DNA from: Pseudomonadota bacterium
GTDB taxonomy: Bacteria > Pseudomonadota > Gammaproteobacteria > Steroidobacterales > Steroidobacteraceae
Assembly (NCBI GenBank): GCA_021851405.1
Contig: JAJZDW010000008.1
Coordinates: forward strand, 52,588 to 116,587
Direction of reading: 5' to 3'
DNA length: 64,000 nt
Shown piece by piece: positions 1-7,944 of the stretch (positions are counted from its first letter, which is position 1; each line of letters opens with the position of its first letter). The translations under genes and the position numbers were made by a program. Under the pieces are notes generated by a model. That model had not been told where the DNA came from. It did no database searches and was given only the letters and a program-made list of their open reading frames with translations.

Positions 1-694
1 GCCATTCGGACTGCCAGCGCATCCGCTCGGCCGGCGAACCGTCCGCGCGTGCGGCGTAAGCGGCAGCGCCGGCAAACTCGGCCGCTTTGCGCTTCCATTG
101 CTCGACCAGGATCCGCGCGTTGAAGGGCAGGCCGCCGGCGGCGGCGATCTGCTCCGGGGTGTCGGCGTAGGGCACGAGGAACATCAGGGCGAGATACCCG
201 AGCGCGGCAATCCCGCCGGTGAGCACGGCGGCGACGACGAACACGAGGCGTACGAGCGTCACGTCCACGTCGTAGTAGACGGCGAGGCCCCTGCACACGC
301 CGCTGAGCAGGGCGCCATCGCTGATCTGATAGAGCCGTTTGGAGCTGGCCGGCGATGCCCAGCCGCCCGAGGGGGCACCGCGATTCTCTTGCGCCGATGC
401 GCCGGATGCGTCCGCGGACGGGCTCGTTCCAGAGCCGATGCCGTCACTGACGGGGCCCATTTCGCTGAGGATCTGCTCGATGTCGGCGCGCGTCATGACG
501 TTCTTGTGCGCGCTGAGGAAGCGCTCGCCCTTATCGGCGATCGCCTGTTCCAGATCGGCGAGGATCTCGGCGCGGTCGGGATTTGCGCTGAGGGCGTGCT
601 CCGCCGCGCTCAAATACTGCGCAAGCGCCGCGTGTGCATCATCCTCCAGTTGAAAGACGCGCGCGCCCAAACTGACTGCAATGACCGCTCGCAT
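1..694 (-). CDS. PspC-domain membrane protein (partial)
   Basis: The gene runs off the left edge, so the C-terminus is unseen; about 231 codons are visible. The first ~100 residues are helical and acidic, with a repeated pattern of Asp/Glu-rich helices like the DUF1700-type region that often precedes or accompanies PspC. Residues ~117-178 match a PspC domain: a short 'KRLYQISDGALLSGVCRGLA' start followed by two hydrophobic segments ('LVRLVFVVAAVLTGG', 'LGYLALMFLVPY'). PspC proteins are inner-membrane components of envelope-stress sensing. The ATG lies 3 nt after the padR stop, so the two genes are almost certainly one transcript under PadR control. Family assignment is good; the exact role is inferred only from the domain. 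Confidence 0.8.
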   Translation of the reverse strand, partial: MRAVIAVSLGARVFQLEDDAHAALAQYLSAAEHALSANPDRAEILADLEQAIADKGERFLSAHKNVMTRADIEQILSEMGPVSDGIGSGTSPSADASGASAQENRGAPSGGWASPASSKRLYQISDGALLSGVCRGLAVYYDVDVTLVRLVFVVAAVLTGGIAALGYLALMFLVPYADTPEQIAAAGGLPFNARILVEQWKRKAAEFAGAAAYAARADGSPAERMRWQSEW

Positions 695-697
695 GGT

Positions 698-1021
698 CTA
701 CTCCCCGAGTGATTGAATCGTCTGGTTCAAATGCGCCCAGTACGCCTGGAACGCCGCGAGTTGTTCGGCGCCGCGGCTCGTGAGGCGGTAGTACTTGCGC
801 GGCGGTCCGGTGTCCGATTCCTGCCATTGGTAATCCAGCAGGCCCTCGCGGCGCAGTCGGCTGAGCAGCGGATAGAGAGTGCCTTCCTGGCTCGCAAAAT
901 CCGTGGCCGCGAGTTTCTTCAGAATGTCCGCAGCGTAGACGCTCGCGCCACTGATGATGCGCAGCACCAGGAACTCCAGGAATCCCTTGCGCAGCGCGAC
1001 GAGTTTCGGGTCATCCGACAT
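698..1021 (-). CDS. PadR family transcriptional regulator
   Basis: A 107-residue winged-helix protein with the classic PadR layout: 'LRKGFLEFLVLRIIS' helix, 'DILKKLAATDF', then 'GTLYPLLSRLRREGLLDYQW' and the wing 'GPPRKYYRLTSRG'. It ends in a short helix (residues ~90-107), which places it with the small PadR proteins that lack an effector domain. It is the first gene of a two-gene operon with the PspC-domain gene. PadR proteins paired with membrane stress genes usually repress their own operon; the dyad just upstream (1035-1054) fits this. Confidence is high for the family; the inducer is unknown. Confidence 0.92.
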   Translation of the reverse strand: MSDDPKLVALRKGFLEFLVLRIISGASVYAADILKKLAATDFASQEGTLYPLLSRLRREGLLDYQWQESDTGPPRKYYRLTSRGAEQLAAFQAYWAHLNQTIQSLGE

Positions 1022-1034
1022 GGTGTCAATATGC

Positions 1035-1054
1035 TACCTTTCGTAAAAAAGGTA
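1035..1054. promoter_or_regulatory. Candidate PadR operator dyad
   Basis: A perfect inverted repeat, TACCTTT-(6 nt)-AAAGGTA, sits 14-33 nt upstream of the padR start codon. Position and symmetry fit an autoregulatory operator for the PadR dimer. The AT content of the site stands out from its GC-rich surroundings. The rest of the upstream gap (1055-1222) shows nothing else. Confidence 0.55.
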
Positions 1055-1222
1055 CCTGTGCACGACCGTGGTGTCAAGGGGCTCCCGGGACTCTGGAGCG
1101 CCGCGGCGAAGGTCGACGGGGGTGAGGGCGGAGTGCGGCCCTCGCGGCGGTGGACCGGGGGACGCGGGCCGAGCGCAAGCGTGCGGTCCGTCGCGAGCAC
1201 CGTGGCGGGTGCGCCGCCCCGA

Positions 1223-1726
1223 TCAGGGTGCAGGTCCGTTCCCCTGCCGGGGATGCCGTAGCGGTATTGCCGCCAGATCGAACAGCGTGAAGAGCGCGCT
1301 GAGGAGCGCCGCGCTCGCCACACTGATGTGCAGCGCACCGGCGAGCGTGAGCAGGGGCAGCAGCGCCTCGGGGATCTGATCCAGACCCGGGATCTCGCGT
1401 CCCGGTGCGAGCCGCAGGCGACGTTTCAGCAGGCTCGAGAGCAGATCGCCGCTCATCGCGAGCGCCGCGAACGCCAGACCGAGACCGATCCGGTAGCCGA
1501 GCAGCGGTGCGATGAGTGCGCACAGCAGCAGCGCCGCCAGTGCGCCGCGCCAGGTCTTGTGCGCCCCGAACAGGCGCGCGCCATCGGGCAGGATCGCCTC
1601 GCCGTCGATCGGTGCGGCCCAGCGGCCCCCGAGCAGACGAGCGGCCGCCCAGGGCGCCGTGTGCGCCGCTGCGAGCAGCGCGAACGCCCGAAGCCCGGGC
1701 GGAACGCTCAACACCGGGAGGTTCAT
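1223..1726 (-). CDS. CDP-archaeol synthase (CarS/DUF46)-like membrane protein
   Basis: A 167-residue polytopic protein with about five hydrophobic segments. The central motif 'LFGAHKTWRG' followed by a Gly-rich membrane segment and 'SGDLLSSLLKRRLRLAPGR' matches the CarS/CdsA superfamily, which transfers CMP from CTP onto lipid phosphates. CarS makes CDP-archaeol in archaea; bacterial DUF46 members exist and their substrate is not settled. The gene stands alone, between the padR operator region and the sulfur genes, with cysK ending 25 nt upstream. It is shorter than CdsA (about 270 residues), so a canonical CdsA role is unlikely. Confidence 0.7.
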   Translation of the reverse strand: MNLPVLSVPPGLRAFALLAAAHTAPWAAARLLGGRWAAPIDGEAILPDGARLFGAHKTWRGALAALLLCALIAPLLGYRIGLGLAFAALAMSGDLLSSLLKRRLRLAPGREIPGLDQIPEALLPLLTLAGALHISVASAALLSALFTLFDLAAIPLRHPRQGNGPAP

Positions 1727-1751
1727 CGAGGCGCTCGCGCCGAGGGAGCGC

Positions 1752-2783
1752 TCAGCCGTTCATCACGGCGCGCAGGTCGATGGGCTCCCCGCCGCGCCCG
1801 ACGCTCGCCGCTGCGGCAAGACCCTTCTGCGCGAGCCATGCGCGATTGAACAGACGCGACTGATATTTCGCCCCGCCGTCGCACAACATGGTGACCACCG
1901 TGTGGCCGGGGCCGAGTTCGCGCGCCACGGCGACGGCGGCCGCCACGTTGATGCCGCTCGTGCTGCCGAGGAATAAACCCTCGGCGTAGAGCAGCGCATA
2001 GACCTGACGGACCGTCTCGGTGTCCTCGATATGCACCGCGTCGTCGATGGGCGCGTCCTGCAGGTTGGCCGTGACACGGCCGATCCCGATGCCCTCGGTG
2101 ATCGAGCCGGAACCGGTGGCCTTCAGCGCGCCGTTGCGCACGTATTCATACAGGCTGCTGCCGGGCGGATCGGCGAGCACGCAGCGCACGCTGGCGCGCT
2201 GGGACTTCAGCGCGTGCGAGACGCCCGCAAAGGTTCCCCCGGTGCCCGCGGCACAGGTGAACGCATCGATGTGCCCGCCGGTCTGCTCCCAGATCTCAGG
2301 TCCCGTCGTGTCGATGTGCGCCTGGCGATTGACGGTGTTGTCGAACTGGTTGGCCCAGATCGCATTCGGCAGCTGCGCGGCGAGCCGGCCGGCGACCTTC
2401 TGGTATTGGTTCGGATGGCTGTAGGGCACCACCGGGACTTTGTGTACCTCGGCACCGAGCGCCTCGAGCAGGGCGTATTTCTCCGGCGACTGGTTGTCCG
2501 GCATCACGATCACGCAGCGGTAGCCGCGCGCGTTGCACATGTGCGCCAGTCCGATGCCGGTGTTGCCCGCCGTGCCCTCGACCACCGTTCCAGCCGGCCC
2601 GAGCGCGCCGCTGCGTTCGGCCGCGAGCACGATGGCGCGGGCGGCGCGATCCTTGACCGAACCGCCGGGGTTGGTGAATTCGGCCTTGCCGAGGATCTCG
2701 CAGCCGGTCTCCTCGCTCATGCGGCGCAGGCGGATCAGGCGGGTCTGACCGACCGCGCTGATGAACCCCGCTTCAAAATTCAT
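1752..2783 (-). CDS. cysK: Cysteine synthase, PLP-dependent
   Basis: A 343-residue fold-type II PLP enzyme that makes cysteine from O-acetylserine and sulfide. The PLP lysine is K44 in 'NPGGSVKDRAA'; the phosphate-cup loop 'GTAGNTGIG' and 'GTGGTFAG' follow. The C-terminal 'GSTSGINVAAAVAVA' and 'YQSRLFNRAWLAQKGL' are typical of the longer bacterial cysteine synthase subgroup (about 340 residues) rather than the 320-residue CysK of E. coli. The start was set at 2783 because the upstream codons in this frame are cysG read out of frame. It overlaps the end of cysG by 11 nt, giving a cysH-cysG-cysK operon. Confidence 0.92.
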   Translation of the reverse strand: MNFEAGFISAVGQTRLIRLRRMSEETGCEILGKAEFTNPGGSVKDRAARAIVLAAERSGALGPAGTVVEGTAGNTGIGLAHMCNARGYRCVIVMPDNQSPEKYALLEALGAEVHKVPVVPYSHPNQYQKVAGRLAAQLPNAIWANQFDNTVNRQAHIDTTGPEIWEQTGGHIDAFTCAAGTGGTFAGVSHALKSQRASVRCVLADPPGSSLYEYVRNGALKATGSGSITEGIGIGRVTANLQDAPIDDAVHIEDTETVRQVYALLYAEGLFLGSTSGINVAAAVAVARELGPGHTVVTMLCDGGAKYQSRLFNRAWLAQKGLAAAASVGRGGEPIDLRAVMNG

Positions 2784-4242
2784 GCACGCTCTCCAGAGGA
2801 TGAAGCGCCGCGGCCGTCGCGGCCGCAGGTCCGTACGCACTGTCGCTCGCCCCGCCCAGGTGCGCAAGCGCAGCCACCTCGCCGACGATGAGCAACGCCG
2901 GTGGGGTGATGCCGGCCCGCTCGGCGAGCGCTGCAATGCTGGCCAGCGTGCCGCGCAGCACGCGCTCGCCGGGGAGCGTCGCGCGCTCGATGAGCGCCAC
3001 CGGCAGGCTCTCACGAGCGCCGGCCGCCGTCAGCTGCGCGCAGATGCGCCCCAGGTGCGCCACCCCCATGTAGAACACCACCGTCTGGTGCTCGCGGGCG
3101 AGGGCGCTCCAGTCGAGCGCATCGTCCTGCATCGGATGGCCGGTGACGAACGTGACGCTCTGGGCCACGTGGCGATGGGTGAGCGGGATCCCGGCCGACG
3201 CGGCGGCCCCGAGTGCCGCGGTGATGCCGGGCACGATCACGTAGGGGATGCCGTGACGGGCGAGGCACTCGGCTTCCTCGCCCCCGCGGCCGAACACGAA
3301 CGGGTCGCCGCCCTTGAGTCGAGCGACGCGCAGCCCCTGGCGCGCGTAATGCACCATCAACTCGTGGATCTGCGCCTGCGGGGTCGTCTCCTCCCTCGCT
3401 CGTCCGGAATGCTTGCCGACGAACACCCGCTCGGCATCGCGGCGCGAGCGCTCGAGTACGGCGGCGGGCACGAGACGGTCATAGAGAATGACGTCGGCCT
3501 GCTGCAGCAGCTGCAGCGCACGCAGGGTGAGGAGGTCAGCATCGCCGGGGCCGGCGCCGATCAGATACACCTCGCCGAGGCGTTGCGCGCCGGTGGCGCT
3601 CGAGGCGGTCAGCTGCGCCGTGCGCAGTTCGCGTGCATACGCACGCTCGGCGCCTGCGCCATCGCCGGCGAGGACCCGGGCCCCGGCCGTCCCGCGCACG
3701 ACCCGTTCCCAGAACGGACGGCGAGCCGCTGGCGCGAGCGCCTGGCGCACCGCTTCGCGCCGGGCACCCATGAACCGAGCCAGGGTGCCGAGGGTGGCCG
3801 GCAGCAGCGCTTCGATCTGCTCGCGCACCCAGCGCGCGAGCACCGGGGCCCGTCCGCCGGAGCCGATCGCCACGATGAGCGGCGAGCGGTCGACGATGGC
3901 CGGGAAATAGAACGTCGAGAGCTCCGGGTCATCGACGACGTTGACCGGGAGGAAGCGAGCGCGAGCGGCCTGTGAGACCGAGGTATTGAGGGGTTTGAGG
4001 TCGGTGGCGGCGATGACGAGGCGCATGCCGTCGAGGTCTTCGGTGGCGAACCGGGCCGCGCGGTGCTCGAGCTGCCCGCGGGCGGCGCGCTCTGCGAGCT
4101 CGGCGGTGAGCTGCGGGGCGACGATCGTGATGCGCGCCCCGACCCGCAGCAGCAGGTCGATTTTGCGCTGCGCGATGCGCCCGCCGCCGACGACGAGCAC
4201 GGGCACCTCGCGCAGCTGCAGGAAGATCGGCAGATGATCCAT
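2773..4242 (-). CDS. cysG: Siroheme synthase (trifunctional CysG)
   Basis: A 489-residue protein with both CysG halves. The N-terminal ~210 residues form the precorrin-2 dehydrogenase/ferrochelatase: a Rossmann motif 'VVGGGRIAQRKIDLLL', then 'VDRSPLIVAIGSGGRAPVLA'. The C-terminal ~260 residues are uroporphyrinogen-III C-methyltransferase: 'VYLIGAGPGDADLLTLRAL', 'ARLKGGDPFVFGRGGEE', 'VVPGITAALGAAASAGIPLTHR'. It makes siroheme, the cofactor of the sulfite reductase encoded nearby at 7941-9638. The start ATG (4242) follows cysH by 16 nt. The ~15 residues at the C-terminus are Ala-rich and variable. Confidence 0.95.
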   Translation of the reverse strand: MDHLPIFLQLREVPVLVVGGGRIAQRKIDLLLRVGARITIVAPQLTAELAERAARGQLEHRAARFATEDLDGMRLVIAATDLKPLNTSVSQAARARFLPVNVVDDPELSTFYFPAIVDRSPLIVAIGSGGRAPVLARWVREQIEALLPATLGTLARFMGARREAVRQALAPAARRPFWERVVRGTAGARVLAGDGAGAERAYARELRTAQLTASSATGAQRLGEVYLIGAGPGDADLLTLRALQLLQQADVILYDRLVPAAVLERSRRDAERVFVGKHSGRAREETTPQAQIHELMVHYARQGLRVARLKGGDPFVFGRGGEEAECLARHGIPYVIVPGITAALGAAASAGIPLTHRHVAQSVTFVTGHPMQDDALDWSALAREHQTVVFYMGVAHLGRICAQLTAAGARESLPVALIERATLPGERVLRGTLASIAALAERAGITPPALLIVGEVAALAHLGGASDSAYGPAAATAAALHPLESVHEF

Positions 4243-4258
4243 GGGCTGCGAACGCGAA

Positions 4259-4975
4259 TCAGGCTTCGGCCGCCGCGGGGCGCGCCCGCGGATGCAGGCC
4301 GCACTCGCGCGACTCCGACTGCTCCCACCACCAGCGTCCGGCGCGGTGACTCTCCCCGGGCTGAATGGCCCGCGTGCACGGCGCGCAGCCGATGCTCGGA
4401 AACTGTCGATCGTGCAGTACGTTGTACGGCAGCTTGCGCTCGCGGATGTACTGCCAGATCTGCGCCTCGCTCCACTCGAGCAGCGGACTGACTTTGTACA
4501 GTCCGTACTGCGTGTCCCACTCGAGCGGCTGGGCCAGGGCGCGTGCGGCGGACTGTTCGCGGCGCACCCCCGTGACCCACGCGTCGTACCCCGCGATGGC
4601 GCGCTTGAACGGCTCGACCTTGCGCACCTCGCAGCACGAGAGGCGCGCCTCGAGGCTGTGGTAGAACCCGTTGACGCCACGCTCGGCGGTCAAGCGCTCG
4701 AGTGCCTCGGCGTGCGGGTGCACCAGGCGCAACGTGCGCCGGTAGCGCCACTGCAGCTTCTCGATCAGGTCGTAGGTTTCCTGGTGCAGCCGGCCGGTGT
4801 CGATGCTGAAGATCTCGATCTGCGGCACGTGCGTCCAGATGATGTCGGTGAGCACCATCGCCTCGGCGCCGAGACTGTTGGCATAGACGACCCGTCCCTG
4901 CGTGCGTACCGCCGCGGCGAGCGCAGCGCGCACGGCCTCGGCCTTCTGTTCAATGCGGTTTGGCAGCTCACCCAT
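4259..4975 (-). CDS. cysH: Adenylylsulfate (APS) reductase, CysH family
   Basis: A 238-residue thioredoxin-dependent reductase that reduces activated sulfate to sulfite. The ATP-pyrophosphatase-like core shows 'YANSLGAEAMVLTDII' and 'DTGRLHQETYDLI'. It carries the four-cysteine iron-sulfur signature C114-C115 and C197-x-x-C200, which in this family marks enzymes that use APS rather than PAPS; the redox-active C-terminal 'ECGLH' is also present. It is the first gene of a cysH-cysG-cysK operon divergent from cysB, a layout also seen in pseudomonads. Confidence 0.94.
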   Translation of the reverse strand: MGELPNRIEQKAEAVRAALAAAVRTQGRVVYANSLGAEAMVLTDIIWTHVPQIEIFSIDTGRLHQETYDLIEKLQWRYRRTLRLVHPHAEALERLTAERGVNGFYHSLEARLSCCEVRKVEPFKRAIAGYDAWVTGVRREQSAARALAQPLEWDTQYGLYKVSPLLEWSEAQIWQYIRERKLPYNVLHDRQFPSIGCAPCTRAIQPGESHRAGRWWWEQSESRECGLHPRARPAAAEA

Positions 4976-5084
4976 GGTGGTGGGACTATAGCCAGGGGGC
5001 CGGCGGCCCTAAACGAATGATTGCTTCTGAGGCGCTGCGCGGCGGTTATGGATGCCTCCGGGGCGTTGCGCTACGCTGCGGTGC
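4976..5084. promoter_or_regulatory. Divergent cysH / cysB promoter region
   Basis: 109 nt between the divergent starts of cysH and cysB. The AT-rich core near 5010-5030 (around 'aaacgaatgattgcttctg') is the only low-GC patch and the likely promoter and CysB-binding area. I cannot assign -35/-10 boxes or a CysB site with confidence by eye. Confidence 0.4.
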
Positions 5085-6056
5085 ATGAAACTGCACCAAC
5101 TGCGCTACCTGGCGGCGATCGCCCAAAGCGGACTGAACATCACTGCGGCGGCCCAGAAGCTGCACACGTCCCAGCCCGGCGTGAGCAAGCAGATCAAATT
5201 GCTCGAGGACGAACTCGGGTTTCAGATCTTCGTGCGCGAGGGGCGCACGTTGACCCGCATTACCCCGGCCGGGCAGCAGGTGATCGATCGGGCCCTGCGG
5301 GTGCTGCAGGAAGTGCAGAGCATCCGCGGGCTCTCGACGGAGCTGCGTGATGAGGGGCGCGGCAGCTTGTCGATCGGCACGACCCACACCCAGGCCCGGT
5401 ACGTGCTGCCGGCGGTGATCCGGGAGTTCCGCGACCGGTATCCGAACGTGCGGTTGAACCTGCACCAGGGCACCTCGGAGCAGATCGCCGCCATGGTCGC
5501 CGAGGACCGCATCGACTGCGCGATCGCCACCGGGTCCGAGCAGCGCTTCGCCGGGCTGACGGTGCTGCCCTGCTACCGCTGGAGCCGGGTCGTGATCGTG
5601 CCCCGCGCGCACCCGCTGGCGCGCAGCGAGCGGCTGACCTACCAGGCGCTCGCCAAGCATCCGATCATCACCTACACCTTCAGTTTCACCGGCGCGTCCT
5701 CGCTGAACGACGCGTTTGCCAAGGCGGGACTGACGCCCAACGTGGTCATCACCGCGCAGGACGCCGACGTCATCGTCACCTACGTGCGGCTCGGCCTCGG
5801 GGTGGGGATCGTGGCACCGATGGCCGTCGCCGAGGACGCCGAGGATTTGGCGGTGCTCGATGCCTCGCATCTGCTGCCCGCGCACACCACCTGGCTCGGG
5901 TTTCGGCGCGGCACGCTGCTGCGCAAGTTCATGTACGATTTCGCGCAACTGCTCGCCCCGCACCTGGATCGCCGCCTGGTCGACCGGGCGCACCGCGCGG
6001 CGAACACCGAGGAGACCGCCGCGTTGTTTGCCGACCTCGAACTGCCGCAGCGCTAG
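5085..6056 (+). CDS. cysB: LysR-type regulator CysB
   Basis: A 323-residue LysR regulator. The N-terminus 'MKLHQLRYLAAIAQSGLNIT' with HTH 'AAQKLHTSQPGVSKQIKLLE' is the CysB/Cbl signature. The effector domain contains 'IGTTHTQARYVLPAVI', the CysB sulfate/acetylserine pocket motif. CysB activates sulfate assimilation genes in response to N-acetylserine. The ATG at 5085 was preferred over an upstream in-frame ATG at 5052 because family members begin exactly at MKLHQLRYL. It is divergent from the cysHGK operon. Confidence 0.95.
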   Translation: MKLHQLRYLAAIAQSGLNITAAAQKLHTSQPGVSKQIKLLEDELGFQIFVREGRTLTRITPAGQQVIDRALRVLQEVQSIRGLSTELRDEGRGSLSIGTTHTQARYVLPAVIREFRDRYPNVRLNLHQGTSEQIAAMVAEDRIDCAIATGSEQRFAGLTVLPCYRWSRVVIVPRAHPLARSERLTYQALAKHPIITYTFSFTGASSLNDAFAKAGLTPNVVITAQDADVIVTYVRLGLGVGIVAPMAVAEDAEDLAVLDASHLLPAHTTWLGFRRGTLLRKFMYDFAQLLAPHLDRRLVDRAHRAANTEETAALFADLELPQR

Positions 6057-6099
6057 GGGCGCGCACCGGAGTCATTGCCTGGATACGCCGCCGCTCCCC

Positions 6100-7437
6100 G
6101 TGTTCGACCGCCGCCGCGCCGGGGTCCTGCTTCACCTCGCCTCGCTCGAGGCGCCGCTCGGTCGCGGCGGGCGAGCCTTCATCGACTGGCTGGCCGCGGC
6201 CGGATTCAGCGTCTGGCAGTTCCTGCCGCTGGCGCCCACCGGCGCGGACCGATCCCCGTATTTCGCCCGTTCGGACTTCGCCGGCAGTCCGGCGCTGCTC
6301 GACCCGGCCGAGCCGCCGGCCGATGAGGCGGAGCGGACGGCGTTCGCGACGGCGACGCAGTCCTGGTTGGAGGATTACGCGCTGTTCGAGACGATCAGCG
6401 CGCGCTGCCCGGGGCTGCCGTGGTGGGAATGGCCGGCGCCGCTGCGCGCCCGGGAGGCCGGTGCGCTCGAGCGCATCCGGCGCGAGTGCGCCGGCGCGCT
6501 CGAGCGCATCGGCGCCGAGCAACGCGAGTTCTTCGCCCAGTGGAGCCGGCTGCGCCGCTACGCGCACGCACGCGGCGTGCGCCTGTTTGGGGATCTGCCG
6601 TTTTACGTCGGACCGATGTCGGCCGAGACCTGGGCGCACCCCGGACAATTCCAGTTGGCCCCCGACGGCCGTCCGGCGGCCGTCGCCGGGGTGCCGCCGG
6701 ATTATTTCTCGGCGCTCGGTCAGGTCTGGGGCAATCCGCTCTACGACTGGGATGCGATGCAGCGCGACGGGTTTGCATTCTGGCGCGCGCGCCTCGGGGC
6801 GCAGCTCGAGCGGCTCGATGTGCTGCGCGTGGATCACTTTCGCGCCTTTGCGGCCCATTGGGCCGTGCCGGCGGGCGCCGCGGATGCGCGCGGGGGCGAG
6901 TGGCGCCCGACGCCGGGGTGGGCACTGTTCGAGCGGCTGCGCGCCGAGCGAGGCACGCTGCCGATCGTGGCGGAGGATCTCGGTCTGATCACCGCGGACG
7001 TGACGGCGCTGCGCCAGGCGTTCGAGCTGCCGGGCATGCGCGTGCTGCAGTTCGGGTTCGACGGCTCGCCGGACAATCCGCATCTGCCGGCGCGCATCGA
7101 CGCGGACTGCGTCGTGTACACCGGGACGCACGACAATGACACCACGCTCGGGTGGTACCGCAGCCTCGATGAGCAGACCCGCGGGTATGTGGATCGGACG
7201 CTCGGGGTTTCGCCGGCCTCGATGCCCGAAGGCATGGTGCGCGCCGCGCTTGCGACGGTCGGGGCGCTCGCCGTCATCCCGGTGCAGGATCTGCTCGGGC
7301 TCGGCAGCGAGGCGCGCCTGAACATCCCCGGTACGCAGCGCGCGGAAAACTGGAGTTGGCATCTGCCCGCCGGCGCACTCAGCGCGCAGCGGGCCGCGCA
7401 CTGGGCCGCCGTCAACGCCGCCTCAGGGCGCGTTTGA
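6100..7437 (+). CDS. malQ: 4-alpha-glucanotransferase (amylomaltase)
   Basis: A GH77 enzyme that transfers maltodextrin segments. Visible motifs: 'RRAGVLLHLASL' at the N-terminus, 'GDLPFYVG', 'LRVDHFRAF' (nucleophile Asp), 'IVAEDLGLIT' (acid/base Glu) and 'YTGTHDNDTT'. About 445 residues, the usual size for short bacterial MalQ. There is no ATG near the 5' end; the frame offers GTG at 6100 or a CTG at 6079. The CTG has a GGAG 7 nt upstream, the GTG has none, so the true start is uncertain. It lies between cysB and the cysI operon with no metabolic link, and its stop overlaps the end of the DUF934 gene by 15 nt. Confidence 0.92.
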   Translation: MFDRRRAGVLLHLASLEAPLGRGGRAFIDWLAAAGFSVWQFLPLAPTGADRSPYFARSDFAGSPALLDPAEPPADEAERTAFATATQSWLEDYALFETISARCPGLPWWEWPAPLRAREAGALERIRRECAGALERIGAEQREFFAQWSRLRRYAHARGVRLFGDLPFYVGPMSAETWAHPGQFQLAPDGRPAAVAGVPPDYFSALGQVWGNPLYDWDAMQRDGFAFWRARLGAQLERLDVLRVDHFRAFAAHWAVPAGAADARGGEWRPTPGWALFERLRAERGTLPIVAEDLGLITADVTALRQAFELPGMRVLQFGFDGSPDNPHLPARIDADCVVYTGTHDNDTTLGWYRSLDEQTRGYVDRTLGVSPASMPEGMVRAALATVGALAVIPVQDLLGLGSEARLNIPGTQRAENWSWHLPAGALSAQRAAHWAAVNAASGRV

Positions 7438-7944
7438 CCCCGTTGCGTCGGCGGCGCTCGCGCGGCGGCGCACCCAGATCGGGGTGTGACCGTCGGCGGC
7501 CGGTTGGTAGGCGAGGCGGATCTCATCGAGCGCCTGACGGCAGGCCTCCAGATCCTGGTCGGGCCGCGGCACGAGGACATCGAAGCCGCAGCGTCCGAGC
7601 CAGAACACCAGATCGCGCACCACGTCCCCGACCGCACGCAGCTCACCACGGTAGCCGAGCCGATTGCGCAGCAGTACCGCCTGCGTGAGCGCGCGGCCGT
7701 CGGCGAACGCCGGAAACTGCAGTGCGATCACCGGACTGGCGGCGATCTGCGGGTAGAGCGTCTCGACGTCCGCGGTATTCGGCAACAGCACGCCGAGGGC
7801 GCCGGCACCGAGCGTGTCGCGCTCCGCGCGCCAGCGGGCGAGCGGCACGATCCAGCGGTCGGCGGCCGAGGGGGCCGCGGTCATGTCCACGGCCAGCGTC
7901 CAGTCGTCCTCGACGATGGCGCGATGACGCAGGATGCGGCTCAT
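7423..7944 (-). CDS. DUF934 protein, sulfite reductase partner
   Basis: A 173-residue protein of the DUF934 family ('DRWIVPLARWRAERDTL', 'IALQFPAFADGRALTQA', 'GELRAVGDVVRDLVFWLGRC'). DUF934 genes regularly follow cysI in proteobacteria such as Pseudomonas and are thought to help sulfite reduction, though the biochemical role is not established. Its ATG overlaps the cysI stop (ATGA, 4 nt), so translation is probably coupled. The C-terminus overlaps malQ, which runs the opposite way. Confidence 0.88.
   Translation of the reverse strand: MSRILRHRAIVEDDWTLAVDMTAAPSAADRWIVPLARWRAERDTLGAGALGVLLPNTADVETLYPQIAASPVIALQFPAFADGRALTQAVLLRNRLGYRGELRAVGDVVRDLVFWLGRCGFDVLVPRPDQDLEACRQALDEIRLAYQPAADGHTPIWVRRRASAADATGSNAP

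Noticed and set aside
2784..3014. N-terminal extension of the cysteine synthase frame
   Set aside because: Arg/Ser-rich residues from out-of-frame cysG; the ATG at 2783 starts the conserved part.
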